From contig JAFUDT010000002.1 in the NCBI GenBank assembly GCA_017464285.1, positions 1 through 64,000 of the forward strand: a stretch of DNA of 64,000 nucleotides, read 5' to 3'. Position numbers and translations under genes: made by a program. The notes below the pieces were generated by a model that had not been told where the DNA came from, did not search any database, and saw only the letters and a list, made by a program, of their open reading frames with translations. Shown here in pieces: positions 9,996 through 18,352 of this stretch (within the stretch, counting starts at the first letter, position 1; each line of letters starts with the position of its first letter). Source of the DNA: Bacteroidales bacterium. GTDB taxonomy: Bacteria > Bacteroidota > Bacteroidia > Bacteroidales > UBA1402.

Positions 9996-12686
9996 ATGAA
10001 ACAAATCATTTTCTCGCTCTGTCTGGCTTTGTCGGGAGCATTTGTGGCGTTGACAGCCCAAGAAAGACCGGTGGTCAAAGTGGACCTGAATATGGCCGGC
10101 CGTCAGGATGCCGAGGTGCTCGAGCCGGGCTATACTTCCTGGTCGATCGGTAACGGCAGCGTTGCCGCTGACAGCATCACGGTGGACGGCGTGACTTTCA
10201 AACTGAGTTCCCAGGGCTTTCGGGGTAGCTGGAACAAGGCCCTGATTCAGGCCAAGACCGACAATTCGAGGCTGACGATGGACGGCATCATGTCCTCGCC
10301 TGAAAGGGCTACCGGAGAGTTTACGCTGAGTGTGCGCGGCCTGCCTGCCGGAGAACATAGCCTGCAGACTTTTCACAACGACTGGAGCGACCCGGAAAAA
10401 TATCTCGGTATGCCCATTCATGTTTTTGTGAATGAGGTGGAAAAGGAGATTATTGTCCGCAGTTGGCGGAAAACTTCGGTAGGAGACGTGAGCTCGGCTA
10501 TGTTCTTTTTCACGGTCGAAGGGCCGGAAGACGAAGTCTTTTTCCGTTTCTATACCAATGATGAGGATGATTGGGACACGGAACCCACAACGCAGACGGA
10601 TATTTCCGGCAGTCCGGTCATGAACGGCTTCGAACTGAACACCACCTCTAATTCGGACAAGGCCAAGAAGCCTTATCCGGCCGATTTGGATATGCATGCC
10701 CTTGCCGATGACGGCAACTGCTTGCTGAGTTGGTCACCGGCCAATGCCTCGGTCAGGAAGCATTATGTCTATTTCGGCACCGATGCCGCCTCCGTGGGAA
10801 CTGCCGACACGACGACGGCCGGGATTTTCAAGGCATCGAAGGCGGCTGCCGACACGACTTTGGCGGTGTCGGAGCTTTACAGTCTGGACACTTACTACTG
10901 GCGTGTCGATGAGGAAGGCGCCGACGGTGTGGTGACTCCGGGTGATGTCTGGTGTTTCCGTCCCCGTCAGTTGGCCTTTCCGGGAGCCGAGGGCTATGGC
11001 CGTTATGCGCTGGGAGGCCGGGGTGGTATTGTTTACCATGTGACCAATCTGAAACATGACCATAATCCCGGATCCTTCCTCTATGGGCTGGTCGATCTGG
11101 AAGGTCCGCGAACCATCGTCTTCGATGTGTCGGGTATCATCGAGATGGATTTCGGTTCATTCTTTGCGAAGCCTTATGTGACGATTGCCGCCCAGACGGC
11201 TCCGGGCAAAGGCATCTGCCTGAAGGCTTCGAACATGGGCCTTTCTAACGAGAGTATCTGCCGTTTCCTGCGTGCCCGCAGAGGCTATGGCCAAACGGGC
11301 AATGCGATGGGCTGCGGCAGCGATCAGACAATCATAGATCATACTACTGCCGCTTGGGGTACCGACGAGACATTTTCCAGCCGGGGTGCCAAGAACATGA
11401 CTTTGCAGTATTCGATGATTGCCGAGGCTTTGGGGATTGCCGACCACCAGAACTACGGTGAGGGTTCGAATCATGGGTTCGCGGCAACGATCGGCGGTAA
11501 CATCGGCACTTTCTCGCACAACTTGCTGGCCAACTGCAACGGACGTAACTGGAGCATGGGCGGTGGTCTGGACGGCGCGGGCTATTATGCCGGCCGGCTG
11601 GACATCTTCAACAATGTAGTCTATAACTGGAAGGGCAGGACGACAGACGGCGGTGCCCATGAGATCAATTTTGTGGGCAATTACTACAAGCAGGGTCCGG
11701 CCAATGGAACCTCCCGCATCTTTACTCTTCAGCTGGAGGGCACGGGCCAGGGTTCGCAAAGTGCTTATCTGAAGAATAATGTCCTGGATTCGAGAGACGG
11801 GTCGGCACCGTCGGTCGATGCCAGTTCGATGTATGGCGTGTCGATTTCTTCCAGTCAGACGGTGGACTGGGAGTATTTTGTCGATGAACCCTTCTTTCCT
11901 TCCTATGCGACCATCCATTCTCCACAGGATGCCTATAAGATAGTCTTGTCCGATGCGGGTGTCACCATGCCATGCCGTGACGAGCAGCATCTGCGTATCA
12001 TCAATGAGGCCCTGAGCCGCAGTTATACCTACACAGGCAGCCGGTCGGGGATCAAAGGCCAGATTGACCATGAGAATGATGCCGGAGGTTTTGAGGCTTT
12101 TCCGGAAGAGAGTCGCCCGGCCGGCTGGGACAGCGACCAGGACGGTATGCCCGACTGGTGGGAAAAGATGACCGGCAGTGATCCGGATCTGGCGGACAAC
12201 AACGAAGATCCCGACCGGGACGGCTATACGCTGCTTGAGGACTATCTGGAGTTTATGGCACATCCCTATGTCGTGCTGACCTTCGGCCAGGACACCACCG
12301 TCGATGTGACGCCCTGGTTCCGCGGCTTCCAGAAGTCACCGGTCTTTACGATTGCTTACGACAGCCCTCTCTTCGAGGCGGAAGTTTCCGGAGCTCAGGT
12401 CAAGGTCAGGGCCGGCAGTGTCAGCGGCATGGCGCCCGTGACCGTCACGGTGACCGACAGCGATGGATCGACCTTCAGCCAGCGTCTGTCGGTGGCTGTT
12501 GCCAGGCAGCTGCCCACGGCCATTGACCAGCCGGTGGCGGACCTTACCCATATGGAGATTGTCAGTCGGGAGTTTTTCACGCTTGACGGCAAGAAGGCCG
12601 GCCGCTTGCAGCCGCGGGAGACCTATATCATGAAAGTAACCGATACGGCCGGTCGGATGCACAGTGTGAAAGTGATCATGGACTGA
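9996..12686 (+). CDS. Exported multidomain PL1-type pectate lyase, paralogue 3
   Basis: 896 residues with a signal peptide (MKQIIFSLCLALSGAFVALTAQ). It is a near-full-length relative of paralogue 2, with the same length and layout and long identical stretches such as RGGxVYHVTNLK and the whole C-terminal tail. It contains the beta-sandwich, Fn3-like region, PL1 helix (FPGAEGYGRYALGGRGG, DHTTAAWGTDE), and the acidic DSDQDGMPDWW segment. Like paralogue 2 it has R517-N-W-S520 where paralogue 1 has RNPR. It follows the HTCS gene behind its own likely promoter. Paralogues 2 and 3 flanking the regulator look like a tandem duplication. Confidence 0.88.
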   Translation: MKQIIFSLCLALSGAFVALTAQERPVVKVDLNMAGRQDAEVLEPGYTSWSIGNGSVAADSITVDGVTFKLSSQGFRGSWNKALIQAKTDNSRLTMDGIMSSPERATGEFTLSVRGLPAGEHSLQTFHNDWSDPEKYLGMPIHVFVNEVEKEIIVRSWRKTSVGDVSSAMFFFTVEGPEDEVFFRFYTNDEDDWDTEPTTQTDISGSPVMNGFELNTTSNSDKAKKPYPADLDMHALADDGNCLLSWSPANASVRKHYVYFGTDAASVGTADTTTAGIFKASKAAADTTLAVSELYSLDTYYWRVDEEGADGVVTPGDVWCFRPRQLAFPGAEGYGRYALGGRGGIVYHVTNLKHDHNPGSFLYGLVDLEGPRTIVFDVSGIIEMDFGSFFAKPYVTIAAQTAPGKGICLKASNMGLSNESICRFLRARRGYGQTGNAMGCGSDQTIIDHTTAAWGTDETFSSRGAKNMTLQYSMIAEALGIADHQNYGEGSNHGFAATIGGNIGTFSHNLLANCNGRNWSMGGGLDGAGYYAGRLDIFNNVVYNWKGRTTDGGAHEINFVGNYYKQGPANGTSRIFTLQLEGTGQGSQSAYLKNNVLDSRDGSAPSVDASSMYGVSISSSQTVDWEYFVDEPFFPSYATIHSPQDAYKIVLSDAGVTMPCRDEQHLRIINEALSRSYTYTGSRSGIKGQIDHENDAGGFEAFPEESRPAGWDSDQDGMPDWWEKMTGSDPDLADNNEDPDRDGYTLLEDYLEFMAHPYVVLTFGQDTTVDVTPWFRGFQKSPVFTIAYDSPLFEAEVSGAQVKVRAGSVSGMAPVTVTVTDSDGSTFSQRLSVAVARQLPTAIDQPVADLTHMEIVSREFFTLDGKKAGRLQPRETYIMKVTDTAGRMHSVKVIMD

Positions 12687-12756
12687 GTTGTGGCAAGGCT
12701 TAGTCTATGCGTCTGGTTGTGCTGTTTGCAACGAATCGAAAAAAATAATGGCGCAG

Positions 12757-12789
12757 GGTTGGGCCGTGCAGAAAAAAGCCTTACTTTTG
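12757..12789 (+). promoter_or_regulatory. Putative promoter of tRNA-Ser
   Basis: TTGG at 12757-12760 and TACTTTTG at 12782-12789 are spaced 21 bases, close to the Bacteroidota -33/-7 arrangement (TTTG, then TAnnTTTG). The pair lies about 65 bases before the tRNA and after the last PL1 gene. Confidence 0.5.
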
Positions 12790-12855
12790 CACCCGATTCG
12801 GAAATGTGTTGCAGGCTTGTCCAAGCCGACCGCGTCCGATGACATTGCGACCTAA

Positions 12856-12942
12856 GGAAAGTTGCCGGAGTGGTCGATCGGGCCGCACTCGAAATGCGGT
12901 GACCGGGTAACTGGTCCGGGGGTTCGAATCCCTCACTTTCCG
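12856..12942 (+). tRNA. tRNA-Ser (anticodon CGA)
   Basis: The acceptor stem GGAAAGT (12856-12862) pairs with ACTTTCC (12935-12941), with discriminator G. The anticodon stem CCGCA/TGCGG encloses loop CTCGAAA, giving anticodon CGA (codon UCG). A long variable arm (GTGACCGGGTAACTGGTCC) fits a class II serine tRNA, and GGTTCGAATCC forms the T arm. No CCA is encoded. An integrase gene follows directly, which makes the tRNA 3' end a likely integration site. Confidence 0.95.
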
Positions 12943-13068
12943 CTAAAACCCGATAAAAGCCGGAAAATCAGCAATTTGAGTGATTTTCCGGCAAAAATCG
13001 GGACAAGAACGAGACAGGATTTTTCTTCTTTGTACGATGTCCTTCAGGCGTTGTGCAAAGAAAAAAAA

Positions 13069-14217
13069 ATGCATTTTTTCAAACCAACAATTTTCCTCGA
13101 TTACGTACCGTGTAAAATGTCGTCCGGCAGGGACTGGTACATCTATTATTATGTGACAAATCCCGCTACTGGCAAACTGCAACGGGTAAGAATGAAACTC
13201 AAGCGGATCGATCCGCTGATGAGAAAGAAGGTGGCCAGGAAGATAATGGCCGATATCGATGCCAGGCTGGCCCTGGGCTGGAACCCGTTGACCGAGCGGG
13301 CGGCCCCGAAAGCGTATCATCCGATTGGTGAGGTGATGGACCATTTCCTGAAGGTGAAGACCCGAGAGCTGGAGGAAGGAAGCATGAGGGCATACCGCTC
13401 GATGAGCAAGTTCCTGATGGAATGGTGCGGGAGGCACGGCATGAAGGGCGATATGTCGATAGCATCGTTCACCTCCCAGGCGGCAAGGGAGGTGATGATG
13501 GATATCGAGATGAATGACAAGCTGTCGCTCAGATCCTACAATAATTATCTGACGTTTTTCGTGGCCCTGTTCAACTGGATGGTAGAACAGCAGTACCTGC
13601 CGCGGAATCCATTCGAGGGGATACGCAAGAAGCCGAAGAAGAGGCTGAAGAAGAACCGGCGGATGCTGAGCGATGAGGAACTGCACCGGCTTATTGAGCA
13701 TCTGAAGCAAGAGAATCCCAGGTATTTGGCTCTGTGCCTTATGTGCTACTGCTGCCTGATGAGGGGCAAGGAGATATGTCTGCTGCGTTGCCGTGATATC
13801 GATCTGCAGCGGCAGACGATACGTGTGTCGGCGGATATCGCTAAGAATGACAACACTTCGTTCCGGACGATACCGGATGCGATGTTGCCGTTCCTGGAGT
13901 GCCTGGATCTGTCGCACCCTGACTGGTATGTGTTCTCGGAGCATCCGTCGTTCAATTCGGGCCCGGGACCGGTGGATGGGCGCAACGTGGCCAGGTTCTG
14001 GGAGCAAAGGGTGCGCAAGCCGCTGGGCTGGCCCATGGAGCTGAAGTTCTACAGTCTGAAGGATACCGGGGTGACGAACATGCTGAATAGCGGTGTGCCG
14101 ATTTCCTTTGTTCAGCAGCAGGCCGATCACAGCTCGGTGGCCATGACGGCAATATACGTCTCGAATACGGCCGGACAGGCACGGAAGGAGTTGAAGGGAG
14201 CGGACATTATCAAATGA
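13069..14217 (+). CDS. Tyrosine recombinase / phage-type integrase
   Basis: 382 residues from the ATG at 13069. The frame is open further upstream but runs through the tRNA, so this first downstream ATG, just before MHFFKPTIFLDY, is preferred. The N-terminal half has an arm-binding and SAM-like core-binding region. The C-terminal catalytic part has R232 (CLMRGKEICLL), the box normally HxxR written here as YSLK (FYSLKDTG), H354 (ADHSS), and the nucleophile Y363 (MTAIYVSN). The YSLK form is shared with other Bacteroidota integrases. Position beside tRNA-Ser implies site-specific integration or excision of the island. Complete in length, so possibly active. Confidence 0.88.
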   Translation: MHFFKPTIFLDYVPCKMSSGRDWYIYYYVTNPATGKLQRVRMKLKRIDPLMRKKVARKIMADIDARLALGWNPLTERAAPKAYHPIGEVMDHFLKVKTRELEEGSMRAYRSMSKFLMEWCGRHGMKGDMSIASFTSQAAREVMMDIEMNDKLSLRSYNNYLTFFVALFNWMVEQQYLPRNPFEGIRKKPKKRLKKNRRMLSDEELHRLIEHLKQENPRYLALCLMCYCCLMRGKEICLLRCRDIDLQRQTIRVSADIAKNDNTSFRTIPDAMLPFLECLDLSHPDWYVFSEHPSFNSGPGPVDGRNVARFWEQRVRKPLGWPMELKFYSLKDTGVTNMLNSGVPISFVQQQADHSSVAMTAIYVSNTAGQARKELKGADIIK

Positions 14218-14288
14218 ATAGCCCTGGAATAACCGGAGGGAAATCGTTAAATATTATATATTAATTAGTTTATAACAGAATTGTGTCT

Positions 14289-14296
14289 TATATTTG
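14289..14296 (+). promoter_or_regulatory. Putative -7 box for the toxin-antitoxin-like pair
   Basis: TATATTTG matches TAnnTTTG and lies 21 bases before the ATG at 14317. The surrounding sequence is markedly AT-rich. A clear -33 element is not visible. Confidence 0.45.
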
Positions 14297-14316
14297 CTAC
14301 GAAAAAATAGACAATT

Positions 14317-14796
14317 ATGGCAGAAGTTAGTCTTAAAAGTCTTTCGCAGACAGAACGTAACGGTCTGTTTTCCCTCGTATTCGAGGGGGAAGCGCTGTCT
14401 GAATTTGAGAAGTTTGTGGAACGCTTCAAGAGTGAGGCCGATGCGGTCCGTGACCTTAATGTTATACTGGCAGCCATTGACCGCATGATGCAAGGTGCCG
14501 GCTTTTTGGAACGTTATTTCCGGCCTGAGGGAAAAATGAACGACGGGGTATGTGCCCTGCCAATCGAATCTGGCAAACTGAGACTATATTGCCTTAGATT
14601 GTCCGACAGTGTCCTCATCGCCGGCAACGGCGGTCGCAAAACGACGCGGACATATAATGAGAGTGCTGAGCTGTCGGGTTATGTGATCAGTTTACAGAAT
14701 CTTGACAGGATTATTAAGACCGAAGTAAAAAAAGGCAATATCATTATCGAATCAGGAATTATAGAAGGAATTGAAGGTACAACTTTTGAGCTATGA
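14317..14796 (+). CDS. Putative toxin of a type II toxin-antitoxin pair
   Basis: 159 residues, not clearly recognised by family. The central stretch (about 85-125), SGKLRLYCLRLSDSVLIAGNGGRKTTR, resembles the core of RelE/HigB or Gp49-like toxins, where a basic patch follows two beta strands. Unlike a typical HigB toxin of about 100 residues it carries an N-terminal helical region and a C-terminal extension rich in I, E and K. Its stop overlaps the next start by four bases (ATGA), and that next gene encodes an HTH protein with XRE fold: toxin-first order, as in higBA. Function is inferred from this context and remains tentative. Confidence 0.5.
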   Translation: MAEVSLKSLSQTERNGLFSLVFEGEALSEFEKFVERFKSEADAVRDLNVILAAIDRMMQGAGFLERYFRPEGKMNDGVCALPIESGKLRLYCLRLSDSVLIAGNGGRKTTRTYNESAELSGYVISLQNLDRIIKTEVKKGNIIIESGIIEGIEGTTFEL

Positions 14797-15065
14797 AACC
14801 AACTAATCTTTATCAGCGTGCATTGCTTGACATCCCGGACGATGTGAGGCGAGAAGTCGCGTTATCCTATGCCGTGGCGGATAGAATATACGATTTGATG
14901 AAGTCGGCTGGCATGACGCAAAAGGAGTTTGCCAAGAAGATTGGCAAAAGCGAGTCTGAGGTGTCTGTGTGGCTGTCAGGCGGCCACAACTTCACATTGA
15001 GAACATTGGCGAAGGTCTCGTCGGTACTCGGCGAAGATATTGTTGCCGTACCGATGCAGAGATAG
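14793..15065 (+). CDS. XRE-family HTH protein, putative antitoxin
   Basis: 90 residues. A helix-turn-helix of the Cro/C1 type is evident at about 40-75 (MTQKEFAKKIGKSESEVSVWLSG followed by LRTLAKVSSVLG). It overlaps the upstream gene by four bases, indicating translational coupling. HigA-type antitoxins have this size and layout and usually repress their own operon through the HTH. The DNA-binding assignment is strong; the antitoxin role rests on pairing with the upstream gene. Confidence 0.7.
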   Translation: MKPTNLYQRALLDIPDDVRREVALSYAVADRIYDLMKSAGMTQKEFAKKIGKSESEVSVWLSGGHNFTLRTLAKVSSVLGEDIVAVPMQR

Positions 15066-15087
15066 TCGAACTGGTATTATCAAATAA

Positions 15088-15129
15088 GGCTCCCTGCGTC
15101 CGGCCAAATCGGAGGTGGGGAGCCTTTTT
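15088..15129 (+). terminator. Rho-independent terminator after the TA-like pair
   Basis: GGCTCCC (15088-15094) can pair with GGGGAGCC (15117-15124) and is followed by TTTTT (15125-15129). It lies 23 bases after the HTH gene stop. The rest of the 15066-15241 gap shows nothing else I can support. Confidence 0.7.
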
Positions 15130-15241
15130 AATAGTTTACTTCCCGGTTCAGGATTTCGATTTTCATGGCCTGAATGTACACCGTTACTCGGTTTCTCAAA
15201 GATGAAGATCGGCGGGTTCTGGACTTGTCCCGTTTACTGTC

Positions 15242-15487
15242 CTAGGCACAGATGACATCAGTATAGCCATTATAGAGGTCCAGTACTCCGAGGCTGCCGT
15301 CAACAAGGATGAATTCGGAGTGCCTGTAGCGGTTGTCTGCCTCTATCTCTGGCAATATGGTTGTCCCGCCGATACTGATGCCGGATCTTGAGGGCGACAG
15401 GAAGAGAAATGTTACATAAGTGCCGCTGTCTATCGGACTGTCATAGCTGTCGAGCGCGGCAAAATTAGTATAGCCGATTTTGGACAT
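15242..15487 (-). pseudogene. Fragment related to the neighbouring WRLPT-domain protein
   Basis: An open frame of 81 codons from ATG 15487 (95 from ATG 15529, which overlaps the upstream gene). Its end, DGSLGVLDLYNGYTD, resembles TGSIGYINLQNGFTG near the end of the 338-residue protein encoded just upstream, with most of 13 positions alike. That suggests a second, shortened copy of the same C-terminal module. There is no signal peptide or WRLPT motif, so it is more likely a remnant than a working gene. It could instead be a small real gene read by coupling. Confidence 0.35.
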
Positions 15488-16481
15488 ATCTAATAAACGC
15501 AGAAGCATTGCCAGTTCCTGTAAAACCATTTTGCAAATTGATATAACCGATAGATCCTGTTTTTAGCTGAACGGCATATGTCCCAATAGGTATAACCAAT
15601 CCATTATTCATTCGCAGAAATGAGCCATCGTTCTGTCCTTGCCTTAAAACCGCATAAAACTCATTCTCTGTAGGAAGCCTCCATTTTCCTGAGGATGTAT
15701 TTTGGCCAACAGGGTATAATACACCCTTGTCGCTTGAATAACTTGCGCCTTTATTCTTTGTGTCCCAAACCGTTCCATCAACTAATATGGCAGATCCTGA
15801 TGAGATTAAAGAATTTTGGTTAGCAACTTCTTGAGAATGCGCACGTGCCGCCGCCGCCGCTTCTTCTCTTTGTCGCTGTTCTCTCAATTCTCTCTGTCGT
15901 TGTTCTTCTAATTGTTGGGCTCTTAGCCGTTGTTCTCTTAATTCCCTTTGCCGTTGTTCCTCAATTTGCCTTTGTCTTTCTGCCTCTTTGGCCTCCTGCT
16001 GTTGTTGTGCGATTGTCTTTCCGGTACTGACCAACCTTAATACTCCGTTTCGATGATCTGTTGCCAAATAAATATCGTCGCCTAACCCACATTTATCAGC
16101 ATAATTCTCCATAAGTCTGAGCTCGTCTGGTGATGGTACCCTCCAATCGTTTCTTCCATATTGACCTTGAGCATTAATTTGGGCAATTATTGAAGTAGGG
16201 CCTGACATATACGTGCCTAAATCCTCCGGATAAACCCACAAATAACCAAGAAGACATATTGGGGCAGACAACTTCCTAGCAACTCGCTTTGGCTGAGGTC
16301 GATCAACATACACCGTTCGATATCGTTCAATGTAGATATTTTTTTCTATAACAGGTTGATTCTGAATAATAATGGTGTTATTGTTGTTGTTAACATTCTG
16401 ATTAGAGGTTACTTGGGCATTTATATTTATGAGCCCACAAAAAATAAAAGATAAAGCAAAAATAAATTTAAGAGTCTTCAT
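15465..16481 (-). CDS. Exported protein with two WR(V/L)P-type modules around a charged coiled coil
   Basis: 338 residues with a signal peptide (MKTLKFIFALSFIFCGLININAQ). Two half-modules are visible: NDWRVPSPDELRLM near 115-130 and SGKWRLPTENEFYAVL near 270-285. Both resemble the W-R-L-P-T-x-x-E signature of DUF1566/FISUMP-type domains. Between them, about residues 160-215, is a repeated Q/R/E helix (QRELREQR occurring several times) that should form a coiled coil. A short Asn-rich stretch follows the signal peptide. Codons are AT-richer than in flanking chromosome genes. Function unknown; location probably periplasm or outer surface. Confidence 0.7.
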   Translation of the reverse strand: MKTLKFIFALSFIFCGLININAQVTSNQNVNNNNNTIIIQNQPVIEKNIYIERYRTVYVDRPQPKRVARKLSAPICLLGYLWVYPEDLGTYMSGPTSIIAQINAQGQYGRNDWRVPSPDELRLMENYADKCGLGDDIYLATDHRNGVLRLVSTGKTIAQQQQEAKEAERQRQIEEQRQRELREQRLRAQQLEEQRQRELREQRQREEAAAAARAHSQEVANQNSLISSGSAILVDGTVWDTKNKGASYSSDKGVLYPVGQNTSSGKWRLPTENEFYAVLRQGQNDGSFLRMNNGLVIPIGTYAVQLKTGSIGYINLQNGFTGTGNASAFIRYVQNRLY

Positions 16482-16491
16482 CTATTCTAAA

Positions 16492-17280
16492 CTAATAATT
16501 TATACTGACCTCTTCTATATATGCAGAATCAAAATGTAAAGATTTGTTGTTATTCTTATAGCAACGACCATCTTTCTCGCTATGGAATGACACCCAGGTT
16601 TTATAATCCAAATAACTCTTACTACCTAATCCTTTTGTTTCAATGAAGAAAGAATCATAATCTATCAAAAGACCGCCATCCCAAAACTCCTGAATATCAT
16701 AAAAATATCCTCTGGCTTCTTTCTTTGAACTGTTTCGATTAATTTTCTGAAAGAAACAAGTTATATCAATACTGCCCCAATTATGTTTTATGGGGAAATC
16801 ATGGAATTCATTCGGGAACCGCTTGGGTTCTCTTGATAACAGGATATCACGTATTCCAAAATCAATCCGTCCATCTGTACCATATGCACCGTTTCCACAG
16901 TAGCGAGGATGAATCCTGCTTATTATACTTCCATTTCTGTCGTATGCAGTAATCTTCACAATATAATTACCATCCCACTTAATCGAATAGGTATCATCAC
17001 CATTCTTAAAGCTGGTTAAATGACCTTGACTATACTGGCAATCTATTGAACGATAAGGAGTATCCGAAGCTTTTGCTTTAACTCCAAAAGAGATTGTTGT
17101 ATGATACCAAGAATATGTTCTACTTGAATTGACCGGCGAATCCAAATAAAGCGGTACATCCAGATTATCTACGGCATTCATTATCATGATGCAATTAGCC
17201 GCGCGAACATTTTTAGAGGGAGTCTGGGCATAAGCCTGTAGCGAAAACAGGCAACATAACAATAGCGTAATACGTTTCAT
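16492..17280 (-). CDS. Exported protein of unknown function
   Basis: 262 residues from ATG 17280, where a signal peptide begins (MKRITLLLCCLFSLQAYAQ); the frame extends upstream to 17307 without a better start. The mature part is rich in Tyr, Ser, Asn and Asp and looks beta-rich, but I recognise no domain. It ends 10 bases before the coiled-coil protein gene on the same strand, so the two are probably co-transcribed and may work together. Low GC and an unfamiliar sequence fit island cargo. Confidence 0.6.
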   Translation of the reverse strand: MKRITLLLCCLFSLQAYAQTPSKNVRAANCIMIMNAVDNLDVPLYLDSPVNSSRTYSWYHTTISFGVKAKASDTPYRSIDCQYSQGHLTSFKNGDDTYSIKWDGNYIVKITAYDRNGSIISRIHPRYCGNGAYGTDGRIDFGIRDILLSREPKRFPNEFHDFPIKHNWGSIDITCFFQKINRNSSKKEARGYFYDIQEFWDGGLLIDYDSFFIETKGLGSKSYLDYKTWVSFHSEKDGRCYKNNNKSLHFDSAYIEEVSINY

Positions 17281-17435
17281 ACCTATTAGTTTTGCATATG
17301 AGCTCACGCATGCATTAATTCACTATCTCAGAAAGCGTGAGCTCCATTGATTTTGACAATCAAACCGCTTTCTATATGTCTGTTGTACACAAAAAAACGA
17401 CATGGCAAAAGTACTTTTTTTATTTCAATTTCGTG

Positions 17436-18088
17436 TCATTCCATTTCTATTTTGTATTTTTTTATTTCCAGGATGCGATAGGACTGGCTGGTCATGTTGA
17501 CCATATGGGCTTTGTGGCAAAGACGGTCGACCAGTTCGGAGCACAGTAGTTTGTCCTTGATAACCTCCCAACGTGTGAACGGAAGGGTTGTTATTATAGT
17601 GGCTCGTGTGCCTGTACGCGTGGAGATCATATTGAAGAACGGCTCTGCCCCCTCTTTGACGAAGCCTACATAGTCCATCTCGTCGCAAATGATGAGGTCG
17701 TCATTACGGAGGCGCCATTCAAGTAGCTGAAGCGTTTTGTCCGTTTGGGCCTCGCATATTTGTGGGAGCAGGTGAGGTACAGTAGTGAAGTACACACTGA
17801 GGCTCTCCATACAGGCTTTTATTCCCAACCCAATGGCAATATGGGCCTTGCCTGTTCCTGGGTTGCCATACCATACATATCGTCATTACGCCCTACTCGG
17901 ATAAAGTTAAGAGTTTCGAACTCTGGGAGAAGGTTTCGGTCATCAGCCGGAAGATCTTCTCTGACGAGTTCCTGGAGATACTTCATTTGAGGAAAGGTCG
18001 CCTTCCTTATTCTTAGGCATTTGCGATTCTCATATCGTTGCTCCACTTCCTTGTGGAAAGTTTGCAAGGGAGCTGCCGGAACTCCCAT
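17436..18088 (-). pseudogene. istB: istB-like transposition helper ATPase, frameshifted
   Basis: The N-terminal part is read from 18088 and the C-terminal part in another frame from 17828. The break falls at the Walker A region: one frame gives VGRNDDMYG and the other continues with GNPGTGKAHIAIGLGIKA. Further on the Walker B (LIICDEMDYVGF) and RTGTRATIITT..PFTRW regions of IstB are recognisable, with small losses. IstB normally loads and activates the IstA transposase with ATP; the frameshift and internal changes make this copy inactive. Confidence 0.8.
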
Positions 18089-18103
18089 CCGCGCGTGTCC
18101 GCT

Positions 18104-18352
18104 TCAGATATTACATCTTCCAGGCAGTCCTTGACAGCGCGGGAGCTGTTCGCTCGGGCATAATACTTCGGGCGCTGACAGGAACTCCTCTATCCCTGTC
18201 TCAGGATTCTCTTCGACGGCAGTCTTGTAGGCATTGATCGGACGCGTGACTGTTTTCCGGTCAGCTCTGGTTCTCCGGGAGACCTCCCGAAGGCTCAACT
18301 CATCTATTCTGTAGTAGTGAAGAATTTGTTGTTTGATGTCCATAGAAATCAT
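18104..18352 (-). pseudogene. istA: istA-like transposase, N-terminal remnant
   Basis: Only the N-terminal helix-turn-helix part of an IS21 transposase remains (MDIKQQILHYYRIDELSLREVSRR, then ADRKTVTRPINAY). It diverges after about residue 58 into unrelated frame and stops. The DDE catalytic domain is missing. It lies immediately upstream of the broken istB on the same strand, as in intact IS21 elements. Confidence 0.8.

Noticed and set aside
12862..13068. N-terminal extension of the integrase frame through the tRNA
   Set aside because: This stretch is tRNA-Ser and its 3' flank read as protein; the ATG at 13069 gives a normal integrase N-terminus.
15860..16005. Regular short repeats that might suggest a CRISPR array
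   Set aside because: They are in-frame coding repeats for QRELREQR-type residues with no spacers of constant length.
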